Below, piece after piece: positions 27,301 to 39,300 of a DNA stretch of 64,000 nucleotides. A program made the position numbers and the translations under genes. The stretch comes from Opisthocomus hoazin (lineage: Eukaryota; Chordata; Aves; Opisthocomiformes; Opisthocomidae). Within the stretch, counting starts at the first letter, position 1. Every line of letters begins with the position of its first letter. The notes below the pieces were generated by a model that searched no databases, was not told the origin of the DNA, and saw only the letters and a program-made list of their open reading frames with translations. The stretch is from NCBI RefSeq assembly GCF_030867145.1, contig NC_134428.1, positions 22,981,537 through 23,045,536 of the forward strand. The letters are read 5' to 3'.

Positions 27301-30300
27301 GGAGGAGGAGGAGGATGAGGTTCTTGAGACCAGCCAGAGGCAGGCAGAGGAATTCGGCTCCCCGTCCAAAGCTGTAGAGCTCCAGGACCAAGAGTTAGTT
27401 CAGAAAGCCTTAGCAAAGCCTGATGTAGGAATCATGGGGGCCAAGAGGCAAAGAATCCGTTTTTCAAGCATCCAGTGCCAAAAATACATCCATCCAGATG
27501 GATCAGAGAAAAACTGGACAAGCAGTACCTCTTCAGATACTAGTCAAGACAGATCACTGTCTGAAGAAAGCATGTCATCAGAGCCAGCTCTTGGTTACCC
27601 GTCATCAGGGACAAGCGACTCTGAGACCTATCTTTCAATCATCCATTCCCTGGAAACCAAGCTTTATATTACAGAGGAGAAACTCAAAGATGTGACAATG
27701 AAGCTTGAAAGCCAGCACGGCCATAATCAGGAGACGCTTATTGCCCTCCACCATCAGTGGGCCAGCACAGAGTCTCAGCTGCGGGAACAACTTCAGACCA
27801 GCTTATCCCAAGTCAGTGCTTTGATCTCACAGCTGGAGAGTGAGAGGCAGGAAAAGTTCAAGCTCATAGAAAATCACGTTAGTGAGCTGGGAGGTTTCCA
27901 AATGAAAAATGATCAAGCGCTGACTTGCTTGGAGAAGTGCAGGGAGCAGCTAAGATCTTTGCCCAAATCAGACAAGGAAAAAGAGGGTGATTTGTTCCTT
28001 GTTACTCTGTCCAGCATGGAGACGACCTTATCAAACGCAATCCAAGCCTTGAGAGGGGCCTCAGTCCTGTCGGAGTATCAGCAGAGCGAGAGCCTTATCG
28101 CGGAAAGCCCCGCTCCAGAAGGAGGTTTGCTGGGAGAAGAGGAGCACGTCTCCAAGGAGCAGCGAGCGGAAACGTTTGACGCCGGCCAGCTGAGATGGCT
28201 TTCTGAGAGAGTGGCATTAGAGGCCTCCCTCATCAACCAAATAGCGGAGTCTTTGAAAAACGCAAGCTCTGAGATATCTCAGCTTCTGAGAGAGATCCAG
28301 GGAACAGCTGACGTGGTTTTGTTGGAGCCAGCAAATGTTTCTCATACAGCAGTCGACTTGGCCGGCGTCCTATCTAAGAAGCTGCTGCTGGAGGGGGAGT
28401 TCTGGAGCCAGGTGGAGGAGCTGAGAGTGCACTTGAGCACCAGGGAAGGAGAAGCCGAGGGCAAAACAGAAACAACAGGTCTGGGCTTTTCTCCGTGTTT
28501 TCTCAGTGCTGTAGCAGATGCTACATTGATCAAGGCAGAACTTGGATTTGTTGCACAGAAAATGAGAGAATCTTTCCATCAGAGATTAAAAACAATCGAA
28601 GAAGACCTCCACAATACCAAAACAGCTCTCCAGCAGCATAAATGTATGTTGGAGGTGATTGTCAAAGTGTACAGGACTCCTGATTTTGACAGAGTTATGC
28701 ACCAGATTTCTGAAGCACTTGAAATTCAGGAAGATGCTTCAGAGAGAACCCAAATCTCCTGGGATGGGAGCTGTCTCCAGATGAAGCCGTGTCAGGAATT
28801 AGCCAAGGCGGAGGAGATTGGCAGCCTGCCGGACTGCAGTAGTGAAGCTCTTGTTTCCATTCAGGAAGATCTTGCCCAACAACTAAAGGACAAATCAAAT
28901 GTTCTGAAGGAAATATCTGTTGCCTTACTCTCTCTGCCTCCTGAAGAGGCAATGAGAGACTGTCAGAAGCTCCTGAAGATCTCTCAGAGTCTTTCGTATC
29001 GTTCATGCATGGGAGACCTGGAACGGTATTCCTCTTTGTTAGTCCAAGATGCAATTGTTCAGGCTCAGGTTTGCTATGCTGCTTGCAAAATCCGACTGGA
29101 GTACGAGAGAGAGCTGAAGTCCTACAAGGAGTCCTTGCAGAGCATGGACGCGCTCTGCCAAGAGCGCGTGAAGACGGTCTCTCTCCTTCGGGATGAGTAC
29201 GAAGACTTGCTTAGAAAGCAGCAGGGTGAGTACGGCGAGGTGATCGCCATGCTTGAACGGGAGAACGCTGATCTCAAAGCAAAGGTGTCCCAGCTTGACA
29301 GTCAGCGAAGGCTGTTGGAGGAAGAAGAGCATAAGCACAGCAAGAGCTTGAGCGAATTGCAGGGACGGTATGAGGAGGAGATTCGAAACGTGATAGAGCA
29401 ACTGAACAGGACAGAGGATGCTCTGAAGGCCGAGAGGACAGAGGGCCTCAGCCAGCTGGATGCCATCGTCCGTGACAAGCAGAACATGGAGCGGTATCAC
29501 CTGGAGCAGATGCAAATGCTGGAGGACAAGTTCCAAGCCAAGATCAAGGAGCTGCAGGTCATCCACGGCGAGGAGCTGCAGGCGTTGCAGGAGCACTACA
29601 GCCAGAACCTGCAGCGCTTGCAGGAGACCCTGGATGAGTACCAGAGGCAGCACCCGGAGACGTCCCCTGCGGCAGGCCCAGGTGGTGGGGACGCCTGGAT
29701 GGCTGGTGGGACAGGTGGCACCGGGCAGGGCCCTGGCAGCGACCTGGACTCCATGCACGGCCTGAGGGAGCGCATCCAGGAGCTGGAGGCGCAGATGAAC
29801 GTCATGAGGGATGAGCTGGAGAACAAGCATCTGGAGGGGAACGCTTCCACCTTGAGGGAAAAATACCAGAAAGACTTTGAAAACTTAAAGGTCTTGATAC
29901 ATTTAATGCTTTACACTTTACGTTGCTGAGTGCGCAGGAGGGCGCGTTTGGTCCTGGGGTTCACTTGCTGAACCAAGGGGTGTCCCCCAAAAGAGCCAGC
30001 ACACCAAGCAAGCCCCACAGTGTTAGAAGGGCCTCTGTGAAGCACGGCGTTTCCCTTTTCTCCATGCTGGGGTATTCTAAATGCATTGCTGAGGGCTTGC
30101 TCTCGGTGAGAGAGCTGGTGGTTGGAGGTGGTCTCTGATCTTTAAGGTCCCTTCCAACCTTTGCCATTCTATGTAGAGGGAGGGAGGGTTTTGAAGTAGC
30201 TTGATGACTTCACGTTGTCCTTCAGTTGGGAGACCGTAATGTTTCTCCTTGTACCTGAGGAGTACGTTTTGTTCGTGACTTCTCTTTAAAAGCATTCCTC

Positions 30301-33300
30301 AACTCTGTCTTTCCTAGTCTGATCAAATCTCCAGTCTGTCTCCGCTGCCCTCAGAAATGTCAGATGAAACGGAAACTTAACGCTCTCAAAATGCCTGTTC
30401 CTGGGGAAAGCAGCTGCAAGCAGATGCCAAATTCTGCAGCAAAGCAAAGCTCTTCTGCACGAGGCTGCAGGGAGAACCACCCTGGTGTTGCACACCAGCA
30501 GTTCTTCAGCAACAAACAGTGCACAGTGACGGGAAACCCAGGCTGGGCGCAGAAAAACGCGGTGGCAATGAAGTGCCCATGTTCAGATTGCTCCACCAGG
30601 CAGGGCTGGCTGTAAAACCAGCCTGGGACGGTACAGCGTCTGAAAAAACCTCTTGGGTTTGGTGTTTTGCTTCTGGTTGGAGAGCGTTGCAGTTAGGAAG
30701 TGGGTGTAGGGCAGCAGAGGACGCCCGGCAGCGCGCAGAGAGGCTTCCAGGGTGAACGGGCAGCCCGAAGGGCAGCGATGCCGGCTGCGTGCCGAGGCCG
30801 TGCTGGTGAGGCCCTCATGGAGCGTTGGCAAAAACGTGAGCGAGCTGGCTTCCAGCCGCAAGATCTTGAGCGTAGCTTTGGGCTGGGGGTAAAGCCCAGC
30901 TCAGCTCTGGCCAAAAGCTGGTTTTAGCCCGGGGAGAGCAGTGGTTCTGCTGCGTCCTGTCAGGGTCAATTGGGTGTCCTGGGGAGGGAGAGCTGCTGGG
31001 GAGATGGGAGGGAAGCGGAGGTGTTCCCTGAACGCCATCTCCTCCATCTTAACCCTGAAGAAGGACAAACCCTGCTTGAACGCCCGGCTCAGGTCAGCGG
31101 GACACACAGGTAACGCCATGTCCTGCCTGCTGGCACCGAGGAGGGGCACCGGTACCGGGGGATGTTCTTGCTTTGGAAGAAGCAAGAAAGACCAGAACCA
31201 AAATAGAGGCTGAAAAATAATAGCAAGCACTGAACCTGAACCTCCTGCCTCTGTTTTCGGCTGTGCCCTGCCAGACTTGCAGCTTGCCCGGTGGGAAGGC
31301 AAGCGGTGTCTTCTGGGCAGAGCGGCGCGGCCTCTCCCTGCAGCTCTGTAGGAAGCAGAGGGACAGACAGCAAAACAGAGACCTCCCTTGGTTAGAAAGC
31401 TAACCAGGCGATGGGAAACCGGTCCGGTTTACAGGCTAAAATGTGCTCAGTTCTGCTCTGCTGAGGCTGATGGAGGATCTGTGAGAGGCTGGTCTGTACG
31501 TGTTCGAATGTCCTGGGTTTGCAGCAGTGCATTTACAGTACGTTAAATACTGGGTCTCCAGCCAGAGCTACGGAGCAGCGTTCGCCATTTTCCTCCAGCG
31601 TTAGAGGTGCAGTGAGGAATCCTGCGATGCGGCTTCCTGCCTCTGTAATCGGCCAAGTCCAGGCAGGTTCTGGCACTGAGTTATGAGTTTCAAAAAAAAA
31701 AGGGCTGAGAAAATGAAGGATGCCTCAGGATTCAAACTTAAAGGGGAGGAATAAGAGCACCAGAGCTGAAAATTGGGAGTGGCACAGATATGGAGCGTTA
31801 GACGACGAAGCGATGCTGAAGAGTGTGTGTTAGAGCAGGTCAGCGGGTGTTTGACTGTCGTGAGCAGCTTTGTCAGTGGGGGAGGGAATTTGTCCCCCTT
31901 AGATCTCCCGTGGAGTCCCAACGGCTCCCTCGGTGACAGTTCTCGCTGCCCGCAGAAAACACGAGTGTGGATCAAGAAGAAACGCGCTGAGGTCAGGAAA
32001 TAAAGCCAGCCTGTAACATCAAGAGGGAGAGAAGCCCGGTGCAGTGCTTGGCATCGGGGTTGCCCCCGGGCATCTGACGGGGCTGGTGCTGGGCATCCCC
32101 GGTGCCGTTCCCAGCTCGTGGCTCCTGCCTGCCCGTGGCTTGGCCTCCCAGTAATCAATTAGCAAGTAATTGCCCGTGCAGCATTTGGAGCAGTACTCGG
32201 TTGGGAATTAAGGTCCTGTTGCTGCCATGAGTCATTTGTTTTCCACCCCAGAGGCGGCCGTATAAAATCAGGCACTGCAAAAGAGAGCAGAAGGGGCACA
32301 GTGGGCGCTTTTTTTGTTATTGTTTTTAACACATCTTTGCATTCCCCAATCATATCTGACCCCAGACCTACCCCATCCTTCCCTTTCACCAGAGCTGTCA
32401 GGGGTCGAGCTGGCAGGACAAGCTCCGACCTTGCGAGGTCCATCTTCAGCTGGCTCCTCTGTGGCTGGGAAGGGAGAAGATCCCCGTGATGGGACTTGGG
32501 TGCTGACCCACCCACTGGTGTGCAGCTCCAGGCAGGCTCACCACTGCTGTGATGCTGGCCCTGGGCTCCTGGGCCAACCCCTTCCCTCACCCCTTTTGCA
32601 GGCAACATGTGAAAGGGGCTTTGCAGCCATGGAGGAGACACACCAGAAGAAGATCGAGGACCTGCAGCGGCAGCACCAGCGGGAGCTGGAGAAGCTGCGG
32701 GAGGAGAAAGACCGCCTGCTGGCAGAAGAAACGGCTGCCACCATTTCAGGTACGGGGACACGCCAGAAGGTTCCCTGCGGTGGGGTAGCTCCGTGTTGAT
32801 GGGGACATGGGGATGGCTTTGCTCCAGTCCTGGTCCTTCTCCAGGCTTGGTATCCCTCTCCTTGGCTGTAACATGGTCTGATCCATTTTCTGTTCCATCT
32901 CAGAAAGGCCTTAGTCATTCCTGTGGTTAATTTATTGCTGATTTCACGCTGAATTCATTCTTCAGTGCCCCAGGGAGTTTTAAAGCGCTGGAGCCCAGGG
33001 TCTCTGCCTTAGAAGTCCCCCAGTCCAGGAAGAAACATGTGAATTGGACAATCGTTTGGACTTTATGAAATAAAGAGTGGGATTTGCAGAAGCTCCTGTG
33101 CTGCTTTGCAGCCAGGGGCACAGACTGAAGGGGCCACAAAGCAGTGGGAGGTTCACTGGGATGACTCGGGTTTTGTTCCTTTGAAAAACAAACAAAGCAA
33201 AATTCAAAAAAAATCTGCCCTTGGGTGGAGCGGTGCTGGGTGCTACGCTGTGCTGTCCCCCGCAGCCATCGAAGCCATGAAGAACGCGCACCGGGAGGAG

Positions 33301-36300
33301 CTGGAGCGGGAGCTGGAGAAGTCCCAACGCTCGCAGATCAGCAGCGTTAATGCCGACATCGAGGCCCTCCGAAGGCAATACCTGTAAGACCATCGTCATC
33401 CTCAGCCTGTCGCTGTGTCCTACAGGGAGACCACGCCTGTGGGAGACCCCTTTCACCCCTTTGATTTGGGCAGAGTTAGGGGCAGACCTGTCATCTCAGG
33501 GACCTCTTCCCTTGGTCCCGACCCAGCTGTGCCCATCGAAGGCTCCTGGTTGCCTGTAATGTTTCGGGCTCCAGGTCAATGTCCCCAGACTACCCAAATT
33601 CAGCTGCGTTACGGTCACCAGGAGTAGCAGATGTACAGACATGATGCTGCTTGACACGCAGCTGAGGCGAGAGGTTGCTCAGCCGGATCTAACCAGGCGA
33701 GGAGAAGGCACTGAGCTTCTCGTGGCAAGGCTGTCCTCACGTGGGAGCTGAGCAAAACAGCCACGTGGCTTTCTTAACCTTGATGCATCTATGCAAGATG
33801 TGTAGGTGTGCAAATACACCCAGTCCCGAGTGCCAGGGCGAACCTGATAGATCTCAGCTCAGTTTTTGGAGGCTTGAGGAAGTCCTGACATTCAGCCTCC
33901 TGGAGAAAGACCTCCCGTCCCCTTTGGTGCCCGAGCACTGCTCTGCCAGGAGAGGGAAGGGCTGGCTCGCTCTGGGCTGGAGGCTTCTCCGAAAGGGATG
34001 ATCCAAGTCCTCCTCCACAGCGCTTGGATCCCTGTCGGGTTGTCCCGGGGTGCTGGAGGAAGGGTGGGCGCGGGTGGGTGTGAGCGGGGAGAGCACTGCC
34101 TGGCGTGTGTCCCACCAGGGAGGAGCTGCAGTCGGTGCAGCGGGAGCTGGAGGTGCTTTCGGAGCAGTATTCGCAGAAGTGTTTGGAGAACGCCCACCTG
34201 GCGCAGGCGCTGGAGGCTGAGAGGCAGGCCCTCCGGCAGTGCCAGCGGGAGAACCAGGAGCTCAACGCCCACAACCAGGTGAGGGTCCCCGCCGTGCCCC
34301 GGGGCAGGGGGCTGACGGACGCACCGCCCGACGGTGGGCTCCGCGCCGCAGCCGCGCTCCCCCGTCCCACAGCGGCTCTCCTCCTCTTCCCAGGAGCTGA
34401 ATAACCGCCTGGCTGCGGAGATCACGCGATTGCGGACCCTGCTGACCGGGGAGGGCGGGGGAGAGGCTGCTGGGTCGCCTCTCACGCAGGGCAAGGACGC
34501 CTACGAGCTGGAGGTGAGCTCTGCCGCGCCGAAGGGGCACGAGTGCCCGGGGACCCCCGGGAGCGTGCCACGGCCATCCATCCCTCCCTCCACGCGTCGG
34601 GTCTGCGTGGCTGGTCAGCACTGCGTGTCGTGGCATGCGGTGGGGCCAGGAGGTTTTGCAGCCCTCATCTTCCTGTCTCGCCATGTCGAGCCGAACACCC
34701 GCTCTTCCTTTGCCATCCCCTGCTTGTCCCCAGGGGTGCAGTCTCTGCAAAGCAGTGGGGTCTAACAGAAACCGAGGGGTGTGCAGGGAGCACATCAGCG
34801 GTGCAAGCTCAGGCCAGGTCCCACGAGGTGCCGGAGTCATTTGCTGGCATGAACCAGAAGACAGCTTTGCGGTGCTGGCGCGGAGCCGGCGCAGGGCTGA
34901 GCCTCCAACCCTGACTCGGTTGTCACAGGGCGCAGTGGGCACCTCGGGGCCATGCTGCATCTCCTCGAGTGTGAACACGTGCTGCTTTTGCTCCCACAGG
35001 TCCTGCTGCGGGTCAAAGAATCAGAAATCCAGTACCTGAAGCAGGAGATCAGCTCCCTCAAAGACGAGCTGCAGACGGCACTGAGGGTAATGCCCAGGGA
35101 CATTTCTGCAAATCCTCTGCCGGGCTGTGCTCTGCTCCTCGGGGTGTGTGGTGTGCTTAGATTTCAGCTCACTTATCCCCACATTTCAAACAACGTTTAA
35201 TTTTTCCCCTGAATGGAACTGAATACCCATTTTGGTGTCATCAGTAAAGCACCCCATGACTGTATCAGCTCAGGACTTACCCCTTCTGCCGTCTTGTGGG
35301 AGAACATCCCCTCCGGTGTTCTTCCCTGCTTCCTGCCACATCAGATCAGATTTGAAATGACAAAAGTAATCAGTGTTAGAGGTCTGCCCAGCCTCCCAGC
35401 ATCAGATCTGGTTTGCTCCGGACGGCCTCTTTGCCAAGACCATTTCTGGGAATTCTGCTTGAATTCCCTGTCTTTGCTAAAATTAAAACCCACAGACAAG
35501 TAATCCTGTAACGAAGGGGCTGCGTGCACGGGCAGGGCTGTACGCTCGCCGCCGGGCTCCCAGCTTTCTGCCTGTCTCAATTGCTGTGTCGCTGCGAGAC
35601 GGAGCTTCGAAAGCGTGTGTGAAACGCGTGCGTTGTCCCGGCTGAGCGTTTCTCCCCGCCGCCGGCTCTTCGCCAGCGTTTGCCAAGCTGCCCTTCAGCG
35701 CGTTCGCAGCCCCCTCGGCTCCAGCTCTGTGCCTGACTCCCTTGCGTTCTTCTTGTTCCTTTGCCAGGATAAGAAATATGCCAGCGACAAGTACAAGGAC
35801 ATCTACACGGAGCTGAGCATCGTGAAGGCCAAGGCAGACTGTGATATCAGCAGGTTGAAAGAGCAGCTGAAAGCAGCCACAGAAGCTCAGGGAGAGAAGT
35901 CCCCTGTGAACACCACTGTATCGGGATATGGTCAGTCCTCCTCCAGCGGTTCTAAGCGACCGTGGGTTCTCCCGAGCTAACGCGTGCATCCTAGCGTACA
36001 ATCCCTGGTGCAGAAACCAGTCTGGAGTGGTGCTTTTTTGCCGTTTTGTGCTGCTTCCCAGCTCTGCTCCATGGAGACAGTCTCACTGGAGATGGCAGGG
36101 ACCAGGCGGACCTGGATTGCCGTTCCTCCTTCCAGCCCCATGGCTGGGAAGCTGGCGGGCTTTGAAAGCCTTCTGGCATCTTCCATTGGGAAAGCCTCAC
36201 GCTGCCCGTGGCGCAGGGGAGCGCAGACCCCCGAGAGTCCCCGCTGCCCTCCCAGCAGCGCTGCTGGAGTCGGGCTCGTCGGGGCGCTTGCCTGGGCTGG

Positions 36301-39300
36301 GAGGGTGGAGGAGCCCCAGCCCTGCTCCACACAGCAAGCCCACGGGCACCACACTAACACTGTTTTTTTCACTTCTCCCCAGATATTATGAAATCAAAAA
36401 GCAACCCTGATTTCTTGAAGAAAGACAGATCCAGTGTTAGCCGGCAACTAAGGAATATCAGGTCAAAGGTGAGCTCAGATCTCCTTCCCCGTGATGACAA
36501 TGCCCAGCATTCCTCGCTGGTGGAGGTCCCAGGTGGGAAGAAACTGATAGAGGAAGAAAACGGAGAATTTCCCAGTTGCTAGCGCTAGCCTGGATGGCAC
36601 TGGGGAGAAAAGTGAGCTTTTGACTGGGAGACGGCTGGCTGCGCAGCCCGGCAGGGCACACGCGCCTGGCCCTGCGGAGATCCAGGTGGGAAGATGCTCC
36701 CCGCTTAAAAAAAATGATGAATTCAGTTCACCCTGTTGTTTGGTCTTTCCCAGGAGGACTCTCCCAGTGTTTGCTCCCCATTTTCAGCTGACATTTAGGT
36801 GGTGTCGATAGGCGGAAACGCGCACGTCATTCTAGGTTTTGCAGTGTTCATCACTGCAAGATTTTTGGTCTTTATTTGGAAGAACGATTCCCTGGTCCTG
36901 GGCGTAGTTAACACACGTCTCGCTTGTGTGTTAACGTGGTGCAGGTGGCCCTGTATTTCTCCGGCCGTTCTATACTCGCTGTTGGTCCCAGAGCCCCGGG
37001 ATGCTCTGCCAAGCTCGCCTGCTTGGCCTGCAGAGCTCCATCGTGCTACGCGCTGGGACCACAGGGATAAAAAGGGCAAATAAAGCCGCTGAGAGGTCAC
37101 CGTTAAACGTAGGTCAGTTGGAAGGAAGGCTAGCGTGGGCAAAACCTGCTTTGCCTCTCACCACTGTGTACCTGGTGTCTTGTGCTGATGTTTGAAGTGG
37201 TTGGGACCTCGGGCAGAGCAAGAAGCTGGGCAGGCAGAAGGCTTCTAGCTCGGTGCCCGTGCTGGGGAAACAGTCAGCACCCGAGCTCTGCGAGCGGGAG
37301 GCCCTCAGCTTGGGGCGTCTGCGCTGCACCCGGTAAATGCAGAGAGCGTCTCTGGGCATTTCGGGGGCAGCCCAGAGCTGCTGGGCCAGGTCTGATGCTG
37401 GGTTTCCCTTCACCACTTCAACTCAGACCATTTGTCTTGTGGTCCCCAGCGTGTGTTGCTTGGTGGGGGAAGGAGGAGAGGAGAGCAAGCATGGGCTCTG
37501 CCTGGGCGCGCTGCCCGCTCGCATCGCTGCTGGGCCGGGGGGCTGGGGCTGCGCGAACGCCAATGCATTTCGGATTGATCAGCTTCTTGTTTTGTTTTGT
37601 TTATTTTGCTTTCTCCTTCAACAGTCCGTTATTGAGCAGGTCTCATGGGATAACTGAAATGAACCCGAGTCCAGGTTCCCTGCCACGTAGGTAAACAAAC
37701 CGGCACCCACCAAGCGACGCAGCTGCCCGCTGGAGCAGCCCACTTTTGCATGCACTGCTCACACCTCCGTGGCACACGAGAGCCCTTCTTCTCTTAATGA
37801 CTGACTGGTTTATTTGTGGCTAATTATTTTCCTGGGGGAGGGGGAAAGGGAGGGGAGAAGTCAGCGGACCCACAGTCCGTACGAGATGCAATCTCTGTGG
37901 CTCTTCCCTGGGCAATGGGGCTTTCTCGCCTTCCTGCTCCTCCCACCCTCGCCAACACAGCTCACCGTCACAGAGAGGACTGGGACGCGGTGGGACACGT
38001 TTTCCTGTTTGCTGTGTTGGGAGCGCGGGACGCTGAGTGTGCATGCTTGAATGACTCTGCATGCCTCAGACTAAACTCCAGCAACGTCCAGGTCTTGTAG
38101 GAAAAATAGCCAGTTTGCAGTTGGCCAGGCGGAGGAGCGGGTCAGTGATGCCTAGAAATGCATTTGCCGTGAGGGCCTGTAGAGTGTGAAGTGGTGGCCC
38201 CCATCTCACCTCCAGAGGGGATCTCCTGGGCTGCCCTGAATTTCCTTCACCCGTAATTGCCATTTCTTTAGGTTGAGCCGTGCCTGAGCAAAAGACTCTT
38301 CCTTGCCCAGTAACCTCCTCCTGCTCTCCAGGCTTCCTCCAGCTCCCCGGTGTCCACCCCGCTGCTCTCCATCCCTTGGCACCGCGCCTTCATCCCACAC
38401 ACTGGCCCAAGGCTTCCGAGCTCACCCAGCAAAAAGAGGGAGCTGACGAGAAACGAGGCCAATCCTAATGACCCAGATACCTCGAGTCACTGGAGCAATA
38501 GTGAATTTACTGGCCCGTGGTAAAGGCTGAGGCGAGAGCACCTGCAAGGGAGGTTAGAGAAAAGAGGGGAGCTCCCCAGTATGGTGGCAGAGGGGTGGCT
38601 GGAGAGCCCCAGGAAATCAGGAGGAGGATCCTTTAATCACAGATTTCATCCTACGTTGGTCTCCCTTCATCAGGCTCCCCTCGCCAGCAGCTCAGATGGG
38701 TTGTGAGGCTGCCCAAGGGGTGAATTTGCTGAAATTTGTACCATCAGGCAGAGCAGTCAAATGGCTTCTGTTGCCTCCTTCCTTCTAATGAGAAATCGGC
38801 TGCACAAACTGGAATGCAGGGGTTGCTGCCCAGTTAGAGGCCCAAAGTCAACTTCCTTTAGGAAACGTGTGCTCAGAGACCCGCGTCCCGAGAGACCCTG
38901 CTGCCTGTTGAAAAGAAAGCATACGGCATCTGTGAACTCGGACCGCTCCGTTTCAGTGCCTTCCTTCCCGTGCCGCTTCCCAAAGCCTTGCTGTGTTTGT
39001 GGGCCTGTGGGAGGAGAAACGTTCACAGAAATACCGTAACCATGGAAATCTGCGCAGCCTCGGGCCAAGTTTATCATGGAGTCCTGCCTTGATAAACACA
39101 CGTTGAACAAAACCCAGCCCCAGAGCCTAACCTGCTGCTGTGACTGCGCAGTCCCCTGGCCGGGGAAGCAGAGGGGGAGATGGCTGCCCGTTCCTAGGAG
39201 GGGCTTCGCATTCAGGGCTGCGCCTTTTGAAGCCGCCACGTCTTGGTCTGTGAAGCAAATAATGTTCCAGCTGCAGAGTGGATTCCTTGCAAGTTGTAAG

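Noticed and set aside
29039-29830. Antisense open frame (263 codons) opposite the giant exon
   Set aside because: Leu/Gln-rich because it is the reverse complement of coiled-coil codons. No independent evidence.
32158-32295. Possible MIR-like or other interspersed repeat
   Set aside because: A few words looked familiar, but I could not match a consensus. Needs RepeatMasker.
36469-36582. Retained-intron C-terminus of MPRIP
   Set aside because: The donor at 36468 is strong (AAAG|GTGAGC) and the read-through peptide shows no conservation signal I can recognise.
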